DNA of 64,000 bases from Microbacterium saccharophilum (GTDB taxonomy: Bacteria > Actinomycetota > Actinomycetes > Actinomycetales > Microbacteriaceae). Position 1 is the stretch's first letter. Every line of letters starts with the position of its first letter. The stretch lies in the NCBI RefSeq assembly GCF_007992455.1, contig NZ_BKAH01000006.1:1-64000 (forward strand), read 5' to 3'. A program made the translations under genes and the position numbers. Shown piece by piece: positions 27,618 through 35,524 of this stretch. The notes beneath the pieces were generated by a model. That model worked only from the letters and a program-made list of their open reading frames with translations, was not told the origin of the DNA and made no database searches.

Positions 27618-27647
27618 GATGCGGTGCGATGCGGTGCGATGCGGTGG
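27618..27647. repeat. 10-bp triplet repeat GATGCGGTGC
   Basis: Three consecutive copies (27618-27627, 27628-27637, 27638-27647, the last ending GG) lie between the SDR start and tRNA-Ser(GCU). No function visible; such a short array could vary in copy number between strains. Confidence 0.7.
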
Positions 27648-27701
27648 CCGGGACCGGTTATGATTGCCGGGTGCATCTGCGCCGTTTTCGGCCGGATGCC
27701 T

Positions 27702-27793
27702 GGAGACGTCGCATAGTCAGGCCTAGTGCACCACCCTGCTAAGGTGGAGTCCTCGCAAGGGGACCGAGGGTTCAAATCCCTCCGTCTCCGCCA
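27702..27793 (+). tRNA. tRNA-Ser (anticodon GCU), island integration site (attL)
   Basis: An 89-base class II serine tRNA plus encoded CCA (27791-27793). Acceptor GGAGACG pairs with CGTCTCC; anticodon arm CCACC-CTGCTAA-GGTGG gives GCT at 27738-27740; variable arm GTCCTC/GGGGAC; T arm GAGGG-TTCAAAT-CCCTC. A terminator follows at once. Bases 27731-27793 recur with few changes at 54196-54258, so this intact gene is interpreted as the reconstituted left attachment site of the island. Confidence 0.95.
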
Positions 27794-27795
27794 AG

Positions 27796-27824
27796 AAATC
27801 CCCGGTCAAGCCGGGGATTTTCTG
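27796..27824 (+). terminator. Terminator of tRNA-Ser(GCU)
   Basis: Perfect 10-bp stem AAATCCCCGG / CCGGGGATTT (27796-27805, 27811-27820) with five-base loop, continuing into TTCT. Immediately 3' of the tRNA. Confidence 0.85.
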
Positions 27825-27869
27825 ACTTCCGATCGGTCGGCTATCTCTCATAGATCAGGGAGAAATTGG

Positions 27870-27894
27870 GCGACAGTGTCCCCACAGTGTCCCG
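27870..27894. repeat. 25-bp element-end repeat, left copy
   Basis: Begins GCGACAGTGTCCC and ends AGTGTCCCG, matching 23 of 25 bases with 54015-54039 in the same orientation. On the minus strand both lie in frames that read RDT(V/F)GTLS, so they may be tails of related decayed genes near element ends. Nothing else is recognised between 27825 and 27899. Confidence 0.5.
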
Positions 27895-27899
27895 GAAGA

Positions 27900-28273
27900 T
27901 CAGCCCGCTCCTGTGCGTGGGCTCTCCGCGCCGGTACCTGTGCGCGTGCGCCATTCTGCGACGGGCTCGCGAAGACCCAAGGCGGAGCGCACCGCCCGTG
28001 ACCGAGCTTGCCTCCGGGCCTGTTCGACCCCGTAGGGGATGGCCGAGAGCGTGATGGTCAGGATGGTGGCGATGCCGTACATGCCGGCGGCGGAGAAGAG
28101 TGGTGGGCTTGCGAAGCGGCGAGGGCAGCGATGATTGCGACTATTCCGAGGACGGCCGCAACGCCCCAGAGGTAGGTCGCGATCAGGAAGAGGATTCCTG
28201 CGCCGGGTCCGGTGCGGGCGACTACCCAACCGACGATCTCGTCGTCGGGGTCTGCCGCACTGGTAGGTGACAT
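27900..28273 (-). pseudogene. Putative decayed two-helix membrane protein
   Basis: Two overlapping minus frames look like halves of one small membrane protein. The first (from CAT 28273) reads DDEIVGWVVARTGPGAG then a helix ILFLIATYLWGVAAVLGIVAIIAALAAS. About 50 bases later a second frame reads SAAGMYGIATILTITLSAIPYG followed by a basic QARRQARSRAVRSALG tail. A frameshift near 28100 would join them. The 5' end overlaps the terminal repeat of the IS, so the gene may also be truncated by insertion. No family recognised; it may be chance. Confidence 0.3.
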
Positions 28274-28316
28274 CTGAGTTGGGTTGCCCGGGAGGGGGCC
28301 CTGGAAGGATGTCATT

Positions 28317-28625
28317 GTGCCGAAGCCTTATCCGAGCGAGTTCCGAGACGACGTCGTGCGCGTTGCGCGGGGCCGTGAGCCTGGTGTGACCATCGAGCAG
28401 ATCGCGACCGATTTCGGGGTTCACCCGATGACGCTCACGAAGTGGATGCGGCGTGCCGCGGTCGAGGAGGGCTCGAAGCCGGGCGTGACCCGGTCAGAAG
28501 GCGCAGAGCTGCGGGAGGCGCGGAAGCGGATCCGGCTGCTCGAGCAGGAGGTCGAGGTGCTCCGCCGTGCGGCGGCGTATCTGTCGCAGGCGAACCTGCC
28601 GGGAAAGGGCTCTACCCGCTCGTGA
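28317..28625 (+). CDS. IS3-family transposase OrfA
   Basis: A 102-residue helix-turn-helix protein: KPYPSEFRDDVVRVARGREPGVTIEQIATDFGVHPMTLTKWMRRA is the DNA-binding half, and a leucine-zipper-like coiled coil ELREARKRIRLLEQEVEVLRRAAAYLS follows. This is the standard OrfA layout. GTG 28317 starts the conserved VPKPYP region; the stop overlaps the OrfB start by four bases (GTGA), an arrangement that in IS3 relatives permits coupling or programmed frameshifting to make the OrfAB transposase. Confidence 0.88.
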   Translation: MPKPYPSEFRDDVVRVARGREPGVTIEQIATDFGVHPMTLTKWMRRAAVEEGSKPGVTRSEGAELREARKRIRLLEQEVEVLRRAAAYLSQANLPGKGSTRS

Positions 28626-29481
28626 CCGAGCTCGCCGCTGACGGTTTTCCCGTCGCGGTGACGTGCCGGGTACTTAAGCTCGCTCGCCAGCCCTACTACC
28701 GGTGGCTGGCCAACCCCATCACCGATGGTGAACTCGTCGCGGCGTATCGCGCGAACGCGTTGTTCGACGCGCACGCGACGACCCGGAGTTCGGTTACCGG
28801 TTCCTGCTCGACGAGGCCCGCGACGCAGGCGAGGTCATGGCGGATCGGACGGCGTGGCGGATCTGCCGCGATAACGGCTGGTGGTCTGCGTTCGGGAAAC
28901 GTCGTCGTGCGAAGGGCAGACGGCCCGGTCCGCCCGTTCACGACGATCTCGTGCGCCGGCAGTTCACCGCCGACGCCCCGAATCGGCTCTGGCTCAGCGA
29001 CATCACGGAGCACAAGACCGGCGAAGGCAAGCTCTATCTCTGCGCGATTAAGGACGTGTTCAGCAACCGGATCGTCGGGTACTCGATCAGCGACCGGATG
29101 AAGGCTCGTCTCGCCGTCGACGCGGTGAACAGCGCCGCCGCACGGCGCGGGAACGTTGCCGGCTGCGTGGTCCACACGGACAGAGGATCCCAGTTTCGCG
29201 CGAGGAAGATGGTCCGCGCCCTGCACCACCACGGCATGGTCGGATCAATGGGCCGCGTCGGGGCGGCGGGCGATAACGCCGCGATGGAGTCCTTCTTCAG
29301 CCTGCTCCAGAAGAACGTCCTCAACCGCCGCACCTGGTCCACCCGCGACGAACTCCGCATCGCCATCGTCACCTGGATCGAACGCACCTACCACCGACGC
29401 CGCCGGCAGAGACGGCTCCACGGTTTGACCCCAATCGAGTACGAAGCAATCATGAACACCAACGTCGCCCTCGCGGCGTGA
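28622..29481 (+). pseudogene. IS3-family transposase OrfB, frameshifted
   Basis: The DDE transposase half. The first ~50 residues (VTELAADGFPVAVTCRVLKLARQPYYRWLANP) are the HTH_21 region in one frame. At about 28774 one C is missing, so what should read AHRDDPEFGYRFLLDEARDAG becomes AHATTRSS. From 28837 the correct frame resumes elsewhere with the catalytic core: WLSDITEHKT (first Asp), VVHTDRGSQF (second Asp), GDNAAMESFFSLLQKNVL (Glu), and the terminal HGLTPIEYE. One indel is the only visible defect; sequencing error is possible. Confidence 0.85.
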
Positions 29482-29694
29482 CTACAAAAACGTCACCTAT
29501 CGGTGCAGCAGACCCGTTCGCCGTGAGCGGTCAGTCGCGTCTTCCGCGACAGTTCGAGCGCTCCGCGCGTGAGTTGCGTTCAGGGGGTCACGAGCATCGA
29601 TGCTCGGATCGTTGTTGGCGGTGAGCGCCAACACGTGGGAACCCACCAAGGCCAGTGCCGTCGACTGCACAGATAGCACCGGGGTGTCCCGCCG

Positions 29695-30591
29695 TCAGCC
29701 CTTCACGGCCCCGACGGTCATACCTGCGATGACCTGACGTTGGAAGAGCGCGTAGATGATCAATTGGGGCACGAGCACGAGGGTCGCAGCTGCCATCATC
29801 CCGCCGTAGTCGACGGTGTACTGTCCCTGGAATCGTGAGACGGCGAGGGAGACTGTGACCATGTCGGGGTCGTTGATGAGGATCGACGCAAACGGGAACT
29901 CGTTGAACACGTACACGACGTTGAAGATCAAGATCGTTGCGATCACCGGCCGCATGAGGGGGAGTACAACGGTCCAGCAGAGCTTCCACAGCCCGACACC
30001 GTCGATGATTGCGGCTTCTTCGATCTCGGTGGGGAACTCGCGCAGGAAACCGGTCATGAGGAGGATGTTGAACGGGATCGTGACGGCGATGTACGGGAGG
30101 ATGAGCGCCCAGTAGGTGCCGAATATCCCCAGCGTGAGGTCGAGCCGGTAGACCGGGAAGAGCAGGATGTAGACGGGCACGGCGAGGCCGGCCAGGAGGT
30201 AGAGACGCAGCGAAGATTGCGCGCGTCGTCGCCGGAATACCATGCGGGTGAGCGCGAACGCGGCCATGAACGAGATCGCGGTGCCGATGGTGACCGAGGC
30301 TACGGCGATGAAGATCGTGTTTGCGTACATCCGCAGTAGCGGCAGGCCAGTGATCGCGTTGATGTAATTGTCGAACGTGAGGTTGTCAAACGCGAGGGGA
30401 TTTCCCAGGATGTTGCCGCTGGGCTGAAATGAGAGCAACAGGATCCACAGGAGGGGAAGCACGATCAGGAACGTCACGAGGTAGGCGACGGCTCCGAGGG
30501 TGATCCCGAGTCGGCGCCCCGGTCGACGGCGGTGCGCCGGATGGTCGGCGGCTGCGTCGTGGGTACCTGCAGGAATGGTCGGGGCGCTCAT
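29695..30591 (-). CDS. Sugar ABC transporter permease (MalG type), module A
   Basis: A 298-residue CUT1 permease. First membrane segment LGAVAYLVTFLIVLPLLWILLLSF follows a short basic N-terminus; EAA loop IEEAAIIDGVGLWKLCWTVVLPLM; MalG-type end FQRQVIAGMTVGAVKG. It overlaps the upstream permease by four bases and is the last gene of the minus-strand importer operon 32848-29695. Substrate inferred from the divergent GH172/GH32/PfkB operon: a fructo-oligosaccharide or difructose anhydride. Confidence 0.92.
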   Translation of the reverse strand: MSAPTIPAGTHDAAADHPAHRRRPGRRLGITLGAVAYLVTFLIVLPLLWILLLSFQPSGNILGNPLAFDNLTFDNYINAITGLPLLRMYANTIFIAVASVTIGTAISFMAAFALTRMVFRRRRAQSSLRLYLLAGLAVPVYILLFPVYRLDLTLGIFGTYWALILPYIAVTIPFNILLMTGFLREFPTEIEEAAIIDGVGLWKLCWTVVLPLMRPVIATILIFNVVYVFNEFPFASILINDPDMVTVSLAVSRFQGQYTVDYGGMMAAATLVLVPQLIIYALFQRQVIAGMTVGAVKG

Positions 30592-31460
30592 GCGGTGGCC
30601 TCCTTGCGGCGTGCAGCGATGAGGTAGCCTGCGGACACGATCGCGCCGAGGACGGTGATCACGACTGCAAGCGCCATGCCGTAGCCGTACTGCTGGTTGG
30701 TGAACGTGATGAAGTACATGTAGCTGACGAGTGTTTCGGAGCGATGGACGGGGCCGCCTCCGGTGAGCATGTACACCAGTTCGAAGATCTTGAAGATGTT
30801 GGTGATCATGAGGATCGTGACGATGGCGAAGGTCTCACGCATCATCGGGATCTTGATGTGCCAGATCTGTTGCCAGCCGCTGGCACCGTCGAGGGCGCTT
30901 GCCTCCAGCACATCGCCGGGGAGCAGCTGGAGGCCTGCGTAGAAGATAGTCATGGCGAAACCGATGCTGCTCCAGATGAACACAACCGACACCGAGTTGG
31001 GTGTCAGGTAGTCGCCGCCGATCCACTGGGCCGGAGGGATGCCGAACGCCGCAAGGGCGCGGTTCAGGAGTCCGATCTTAGGATCCAGGATGAACACCCA
31101 GATCAGCCCGACGAGGATGGGGGCGATGATCGCGGGCCCGAATACGAGCGCGCGCAGTAACCCACGTCCGGCGATGGCTCGTTGCAGGAGCAGCGCCAGC
31201 GCGAAGGAGGCGGGGATCAGGACGGCGAGGCTGACGACCAGGATGACGATCGTGTTCTGCAGGGATTGCCAGAAGAACGGGTCGTTGGCCAGCGCGAGGT
31301 AGTTGTCCAGGCCAATCCACGTGGGTGCACCGAAACCCTGGAAGCGGGTGAAGCTGAAGACGGCCGAGTAGATGACCGGATAGACGACGAACATTGTGAA
31401 CGCGACGAGCCCCGGCGCGAGCATGAGGAGGATCTTCCAGCGTGTGCTGACCCAGACCAT
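30588..31460 (-). CDS. Sugar ABC transporter permease (MalF type), module A
   Basis: A 290-residue CUT1 permease with six membrane segments, beginning WKILLMLAPGLVAFTMFVVYPVIYS. The EAA loop is LEASALDGASGWQQIWHIKIPMM (Ser replaces the second Ala). Start ATG 31460 lies just after the UUCG hairpin separating it from the binding-protein gene; its stop overlaps the next permease. It forms the transport channel with the 29695 permease. Confidence 0.92.
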   Translation of the reverse strand: MVWVSTRWKILLMLAPGLVAFTMFVVYPVIYSAVFSFTRFQGFGAPTWIGLDNYLALANDPFFWQSLQNTIVILVVSLAVLIPASFALALLLQRAIAGRGLLRALVFGPAIIAPILVGLIWVFILDPKIGLLNRALAAFGIPPAQWIGGDYLTPNSVSVVFIWSSIGFAMTIFYAGLQLLPGDVLEASALDGASGWQQIWHIKIPMMRETFAIVTILMITNIFKIFELVYMLTGGGPVHRSETLVSYMYFITFTNQQYGYGMALAVVITVLGAIVSAGYLIAARRKEATA

Positions 31461-31480
31461 GAGAGTGCTTTCGTGTACGG

Positions 31481-31512
31481 GGGCGGAGCCGCAGTTCGCT
31501 GCGGCTCCGCCC
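31481..31512 (-). promoter_or_regulatory. Intercistronic UUCG hairpin, module A
   Basis: A perfect 14-bp stem (31481-31494 with 31499-31512) capped by TTCG lies between the binding-protein stop and the first permease start on the minus strand. A loop-closing TTCG is exceptionally stable in RNA on one strand (CGAA on the transcript strand here). No U-run, so partial attenuation or 3'-end protection of the binding-protein message is likely. Confidence 0.75.
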
Positions 31513-31522
31513 GGGAGGTGGT

Positions 31523-32848
31523 CTACCGGTTGCTGTCGAACGCCTTTTGGACGAGCTCCACAGCGGCCTCGGGGGTGAGTTGGCCTTGGATCACGCCGTA
31601 GATGCTGTCGTACATCGCGTTGGCCACGGGAGTGGGCACGAGCAGGTCGGGCTGGGACTGCGGGCTGGTGACGCCGTCAGCGGATGCGGCATCCAGTGCC
31701 GCCTTCAGTGCGCTCTGCGTCGTCGGGTCGACGTTCGCCTGGAACGTCGTCACCGGGGGCTGGCCGTTATCGACGAGGATCTGCTGCGCCTCATCGCTGT
31801 AGTAGAAGGCGAGGAACTTCTTCACGGCCGCGAGCTTGGTCTCGTCGTCGGCAACGTTGTGGTCGACGGCAAACGGGGCGGAGGCCACGTTCATGATGAT
31901 GTTCTGTTCGCCGACACCGTCGGAGAACTGCGGGCCCTGCCAGAACGCGATGTCCGAAGCGATGCCGGACTCCTGAATCGCACTCGACGCCCAGACGCCC
32001 GAGTCCAGCATGGCAGCGTTTCCGCTCGTGAACTGGTCGACGGCCTGCTGGTAGGTCTGCGTCGACACGTTCGAGGCGAACGCTCCAGCCTTGCGGAGCT
32101 CGTCGATGTGCTCATACAGGCGCAGGAAATCGTCGTTGGTGTACTGCACGGATCCGTCCAAGAGCCCGGCGACCTTGTCGCCGTAGCCAAACCGGTCGAG
32201 CATCGTGAGGAAGGACCACACGCTGAAGGCCGACTGGTTGGCCCCGTTGGAGATTGTGGTGATCCCCTTGGCGCTCAGCTTCTGTGCGGCGGACACGAGA
32301 TCGTCGTAGGTCTGAGGCATCTCGATGCCGTTGTCGGACAGAATCTTCTTGTTCACCCACAGTCCCGTGAGCAGACCCTGATAGGGGACGCCGTAGATCA
32401 CGTCGCCGGCCGAGAAGTTCTGGATCGTGCTCGCGGGGAAGGAATCGGTGAGCTTCAGTTCATCGAGGACCGGTGCCAGGTCGAGCAAGAGTCCGGACTG
32501 CTGCATCTGCTCGGCGTTGGACTTGTACACCCAGAAGATGTCCGGCAGGGTGTCACTCTGCGCCGCGATGGAGAGCTTCTGCAGATGCTCTGCGACGGCT
32601 TCGCCCGACACCGTCACTGTGATGTTGGGGTTCGCTTTCTCGAAGGCCTGCACGATCGCCCACGTCGCGGGGTCAGCCGTCTTCACGTCGGGGTTCTGCA
32701 TCGAGAGGGTGATCTCGGTCTTGCCGCTTGCGTCCGTGCCGCTCGATCCGCCGCAGCCGGCGAGGACGAGGGCGGATACCGCGACGGCGGCGGCTGCAAG
32801 GACCAGTAGGCCCCGCGGCGCTCGGGGTGCTGTGCGTCGCACGTTCAT
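31523..32848 (-). CDS. Sugar-binding lipoprotein, module A
   Basis: A 441-residue family 1 solute-binding protein. The signal peptide MNVRRTAPRAPRGLLVLAAAAVAVSALVLAGC has the lipidated Cys at 32, followed by a Gly/Ser linker. The mature part has FEKANPNITVTV, DTLPDIFWVYKSN and GDVIYGVPYQG, typical CUT1 features. It starts the importer operon; two GAAACGTTTG operators lie 46-68 bp upstream of its ATG. Within module A it should capture the fructoside later cleaved by GH172 and GH32 (inference). Confidence 0.92.
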   Translation of the reverse strand: MNVRRTAPRAPRGLLVLAAAAVAVSALVLAGCGGSSGTDASGKTEITLSMQNPDVKTADPATWAIVQAFEKANPNITVTVSGEAVAEHLQKLSIAAQSDTLPDIFWVYKSNAEQMQQSGLLLDLAPVLDELKLTDSFPASTIQNFSAGDVIYGVPYQGLLTGLWVNKKILSDNGIEMPQTYDDLVSAAQKLSAKGITTISNGANQSAFSVWSFLTMLDRFGYGDKVAGLLDGSVQYTNDDFLRLYEHIDELRKAGAFASNVSTQTYQQAVDQFTSGNAAMLDSGVWASSAIQESGIASDIAFWQGPQFSDGVGEQNIIMNVASAPFAVDHNVADDETKLAAVKKFLAFYYSDEAQQILVDNGQPPVTTFQANVDPTTQSALKAALDAASADGVTSPQSQPDLLVPTPVANAMYDSIYGVIQGQLTPEAAVELVQKAFDSNR

Positions 32849-32893
32849 CTCCTTTGATGTGTCGTCTGCAAGGTGCAGATCGAATCAGATATC

Positions 32894-32916
32894 GAAACGT
32901 TTGCGGGAAACGTTTG
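32894..32916 (-). promoter_or_regulatory. Tandem LacI operators of module A importer
   Basis: Two copies of GAAACGTTTG (32894-32903 and 32907-32916), 13 bp apart, between the binding-protein start and the LacI stop. The same decamer in reverse orientation occurs at 34100-34109 before GH172, tying importer and hydrolase operons to one regulator, probably the LacI encoded between them. Confidence 0.75.
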
Positions 32917-32945
32917 TCTCAAACTAGAGGCGATTCGAAGAGGTG

Positions 32946-33953
32946 TCAAGCGGGGAATCCGAAGCCCTCGGTGGACTCGCGCAGCTGGAGATCCTGATGC
33001 AACCGCACCGTTCTCGGGCTGGAGTCGGGCGCATCGAGGCGCTCCATGAGCAGACGCACTGCGGCGACTCCCATGTCGAAGGCGGGCTGGCGCACGGTGG
33101 TGAGACGAGGGCGAAACAGGTCGGGATTGTCGAAGCCGTCGAACGTCGCGAAGGCGATGTCCCCGGGGATCTCACTGCCTGCGTCCTCCAGTGCGCGCAG
33201 CCCGGCGACGGCGAGCGGGGTGCTGCAGGCGATGATCGCCGTGGCGTTGCCGTCTGCGAGAGCGACCCTGATCGCGTCCCCGATCCGGGCGCGGTCGGTG
33301 CCCTGAATGATGTGCTGTCCGCCCGCGTCGAGCTGAGCATCGCGGACGCCGTCGAAGAAGCCGTCGAGGCGCTCCTCCAATGCGGGCACGCGAACATCTC
33401 CCGCGATGACGAGAAGCTCTCGGTGCCCCTGCGCGGCGAGGTGGCGCACCAGCGCTCGCATGGAGTCCCGGTTGTCCGCGCCGACCTGGTCGAAGGGCAG
33501 ATCCCGATAGAGGCGGTCGAGCAGAACGACGGGTGTCTTCTCGTCCTGCAGGTCCGTGAGCAGCGAGGGCGTCGCGGCCGCAGCGCACGCCAGGATGAGT
33601 CCGTCCACGCGGCGTTCGAGGAGCGTGCGGACGGCTCGCCGCTCTCGTTCCGGATCCTCCGCCGAATTCGCCAACAGCAGGGTGAGCCCTCGCGCGGCGG
33701 CTTCCTGCTCAACGCCGTGCACCATCTCGGCGAATGCCGGCTCGCCGGCATCCGAGACGACGAGCCCGATACTGTCCGACTTGGACCTGCGCATCGCGCG
33801 GGCAAGCGTGTCCTGCCGATACCCGGTCTGTTCGATCGCCTTCAGAACGCGGCTGCGGGTTTTCGGCTCGACGTTCCGTGTGCCGTTGAGGACATGCGAA
33901 ACCGTCGAGATCGACACGCCCGCGATCCGGGCCACATCCACCATGGTTGCCAT
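32946..33953 (-). CDS. LacI-family repressor, module A
   Basis: A 335-residue LacI/GalR regulator. HTH MVDVARIAGVSISTVSHVLNGTRNVEPKTRSRVLKAIEQTGY occupies the first 50 residues; the effector domain begins DSIGLVVSDAGEPAFAEMVHGVE. It sits between the importer operon (same strand, downstream) and the divergent GH172 operon, a classic place for a local regulator. ATG 33953 puts the HTH three residues from the N-terminus; a second ATG at 33944 is also possible, while the in-frame extension to 33998 is unlikely. Predicted sites: 32894-32916 and 34100-34109. Confidence 0.9.
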   Translation of the reverse strand: MATMVDVARIAGVSISTVSHVLNGTRNVEPKTRSRVLKAIEQTGYRQDTLARAMRRSKSDSIGLVVSDAGEPAFAEMVHGVEQEAAARGLTLLLANSAEDPERERRAVRTLLERRVDGLILACAAAATPSLLTDLQDEKTPVVLLDRLYRDLPFDQVGADNRDSMRALVRHLAAQGHRELLVIAGDVRVPALEERLDGFFDGVRDAQLDAGGQHIIQGTDRARIGDAIRVALADGNATAIIACSTPLAVAGLRALEDAGSEIPGDIAFATFDGFDNPDLFRPRLTTVRQPAFDMGVAAVRLLMERLDAPDSSPRTVRLHQDLQLRESTEGFGFPA

Positions 33954-33988
33954 CGGATCGGACCTTATCTCCCTCGCTGCGCGATCGC

Positions 33989-34000
33989 GTTTGCGCAAAC
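33989..34000. promoter_or_regulatory. Palindrome upstream of module A LacI
   Basis: GTTTGCGCAAAC is a perfect 12-bp palindrome 36 bp before the repressor's ATG. It differs in the core from GAAACGTTTG, so it could be an autoregulatory variant or the target of another LacI protein in the island. Confidence 0.5.
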
Positions 34001-34061
34001 ATACCCCATCGCGGATGCGGACCGGAAATACGGACGCAGTTCGGATGAATCAAGCAGATTC

Positions 34062-34109
34062 TTGCGCGGGAGATCACGAGCGCGCTATGGTCGTGCAGAC
34101 AAACGTTTC
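34062..34109 (+). promoter_or_regulatory. Promoter and operator of the GH172 operon
   Basis: TTGCGC (34062-34067) and TATGGT (34086-34091) with an 18-base spacer make a plausible promoter. The operator decamer CAAACGTTTC (34100-34109) lies just downstream of the -10, where a bound LacI protein would block transcription. GAAGGAG at 34151-34157 is the ribosome site of the GH172 gene. Confidence 0.6.
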
Positions 34110-34163
34110 GATGCCGATTCGGCATCCGAGAGAGCCCCTCGACAAGGGGCGAAGGAGTGGACG

Positions 34164-35522
34164 ATGACGACCCCATCCCCCCGCCCGGCAGGACTGCTCG
34201 GCGACCTCACTCAGGCCCGCTCGGCACGCACGGCCCGGGTATCGAGCTTCGACCAGACCGGCCGCAACCGCGACAACTGGATCATCATGCCCGGCGAGGA
34301 GCGGACCCTCGCCGACATCGAGGGCCCCGGTTTCATCACCCACATCTGGATGACCCAGTCGTGCCGCATCCAGCCCGGTCCCGGACAGATCGACCCCAAC
34401 GTGGTTGGCGTGCCCATGTTGGAGATCCACAACGCTCTCGGCGTGAGCTGGGAGGTGGTCGACCCGGACTACTACCGCAAGATCGTCCTCAAGATGTACT
34501 GGGACGACCAGGAGACACCGAGTGTGGTCGCGCCGCTCGGCGACTTCTTCGGACTGATGAACTCGCTGTCGGGGTCGTACGAATCGCTCCCGTTGTCGGT
34601 GTCGGCGAAAGAACCCGAACTGCACTCCTTCGGCGGCAGCGCCGCCTTCAACAGCTACTTCCGCATGCCGTTCGGCACGCGCGCTCGCATTGTCGTCGAG
34701 AACCAGAACGACATCCCCTACCTGCAGTACTTCTACATCGACTACGAGCTGGTTCGTGAGCCGCTGCCGGCAGACACCGTGTACTTCCACGCACACTGGC
34801 GCCGCGCACTGCCCACGCAGGGCTGGGGTCCCGACCTGCAGTCGAACAGCATCGAGACGACGATCCCGAATCTCGATGGCAAGGACAACTACGTCGCACT
34901 GGAAACCGAGGGCCGCGGCCACTATGTCGGCTGCACCCTCGCCGTACGACACTTCCAAGGCTCATGGTGGGGCGAAGGCGACGACATGATCTTCATCGAC
35001 GACGACACCTGGCCGCCCAGCCTGCACGGGACGGGCATGGAAGACTACTTCGGTCACGCCTGGGGCATGCAGCACAACGCCTACCTGTTCAACGGGACGA
35101 TCGTGCACGAGGAAGACGTCCCCGGCTTCCACCACAGCTACCGATTCCACCTGGTGGACCCGATCCGCTTCGACAAGCGCATCCGCGTGACCTTCGAACA
35201 CGGGCATGGGAACCATCTCTCCGACGAATGGTCGTCGACGGCCTACTGGTACCAGACCCTTCCCTCGCCGGAACTGGACATCCCGCCCGTCGACGAGCGA
35301 CTTCCGCTGCGGCCGGTGGATCGTGTCATCACGGCTCCGCTGCCGGAGCTGACCGACGATCAGCGTGCTGGCCGCGAGGCGGCCGCCGCCCGCATGGCGG
35401 ACTTCATCGCCAAACGCGACCGGATGCGGGCCGAGCGCCGTGCGCAGATCGACCAGTGGGAGCACGGGAACCGTGAGATCGCGCGCGAGGTGCGACGCCG
35501 CTACGACGAGCGCGAGGGCTGA
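34164..35522 (+). CDS. GH172 (DUF2961) difructose dianhydride / alpha-fructofuranosidase family enzyme
   Basis: A 452-residue DUF2961 protein, the family now called GH172, whose characterised members include bifidobacterial difructose dianhydride I synthase/hydrolase (alpha-D-fructofuranosidase) and arabinan-active enzymes. Visible blocks: FDQTGRNRDNWIIMPGE, ADIEGPGFITHIWMT, GDFFG, WWGEGDDMIFIDDD (E271), LHGTGMEDYFGHAW (E293) and HHSYRFHLVDPI. The two glutamates about 22 residues apart match the catalytic pair of the family. No signal peptide, so it is intracellular. The next gene (GH32) starts two bases after its stop, followed by PfkB, which fits a DFA -> inulobiose -> fructose -> fructose phosphate route. 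Arabinan activity is the alternative, but the context argues against it. Confidence 0.88.
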   Translation: MTTPSPRPAGLLGDLTQARSARTARVSSFDQTGRNRDNWIIMPGEERTLADIEGPGFITHIWMTQSCRIQPGPGQIDPNVVGVPMLEIHNALGVSWEVVDPDYYRKIVLKMYWDDQETPSVVAPLGDFFGLMNSLSGSYESLPLSVSAKEPELHSFGGSAAFNSYFRMPFGTRARIVVENQNDIPYLQYFYIDYELVREPLPADTVYFHAHWRRALPTQGWGPDLQSNSIETTIPNLDGKDNYVALETEGRGHYVGCTLAVRHFQGSWWGEGDDMIFIDDDTWPPSLHGTGMEDYFGHAWGMQHNAYLFNGTIVHEEDVPGFHHSYRFHLVDPIRFDKRIRVTFEHGHGNHLSDEWSSTAYWYQTLPSPELDIPPVDERLPLRPVDRVITAPLPELTDDQRAGREAAAARMADFIAKRDRMRAERRAQIDQWEHGNREIAREVRRRYDEREG

Positions 35523-35524
35523 GC

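Larger units (their letters stand above)
28253..29510 (+). mobile_element. IS3-type insertion sequence
   Basis: About 1258 bp with two overlapping transposase frames and imperfect terminal inverted repeats: left end TGCCGCACTGGTAGGTGACA (28253) against right end TGCTGCACCGATAGGTGACG read inward from 29510, 16 of 20 identical, with the TG...CA ends usual for IS3 relatives. Flanking triplets (GTC left, GAC right) are not a direct duplication, so the target-site duplication is unclear. Because orfB is frameshifted, the copy is probably inactive. The 184 bp after it (29511-29694) hold no supported gene. Confidence 0.75.

Noticed and set aside
29497..29679. 60-residue minus-strand frame between the IS and module A permease
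   Set aside because: Short, no domain, overlaps the IS right end; could be a relic but not supportable.
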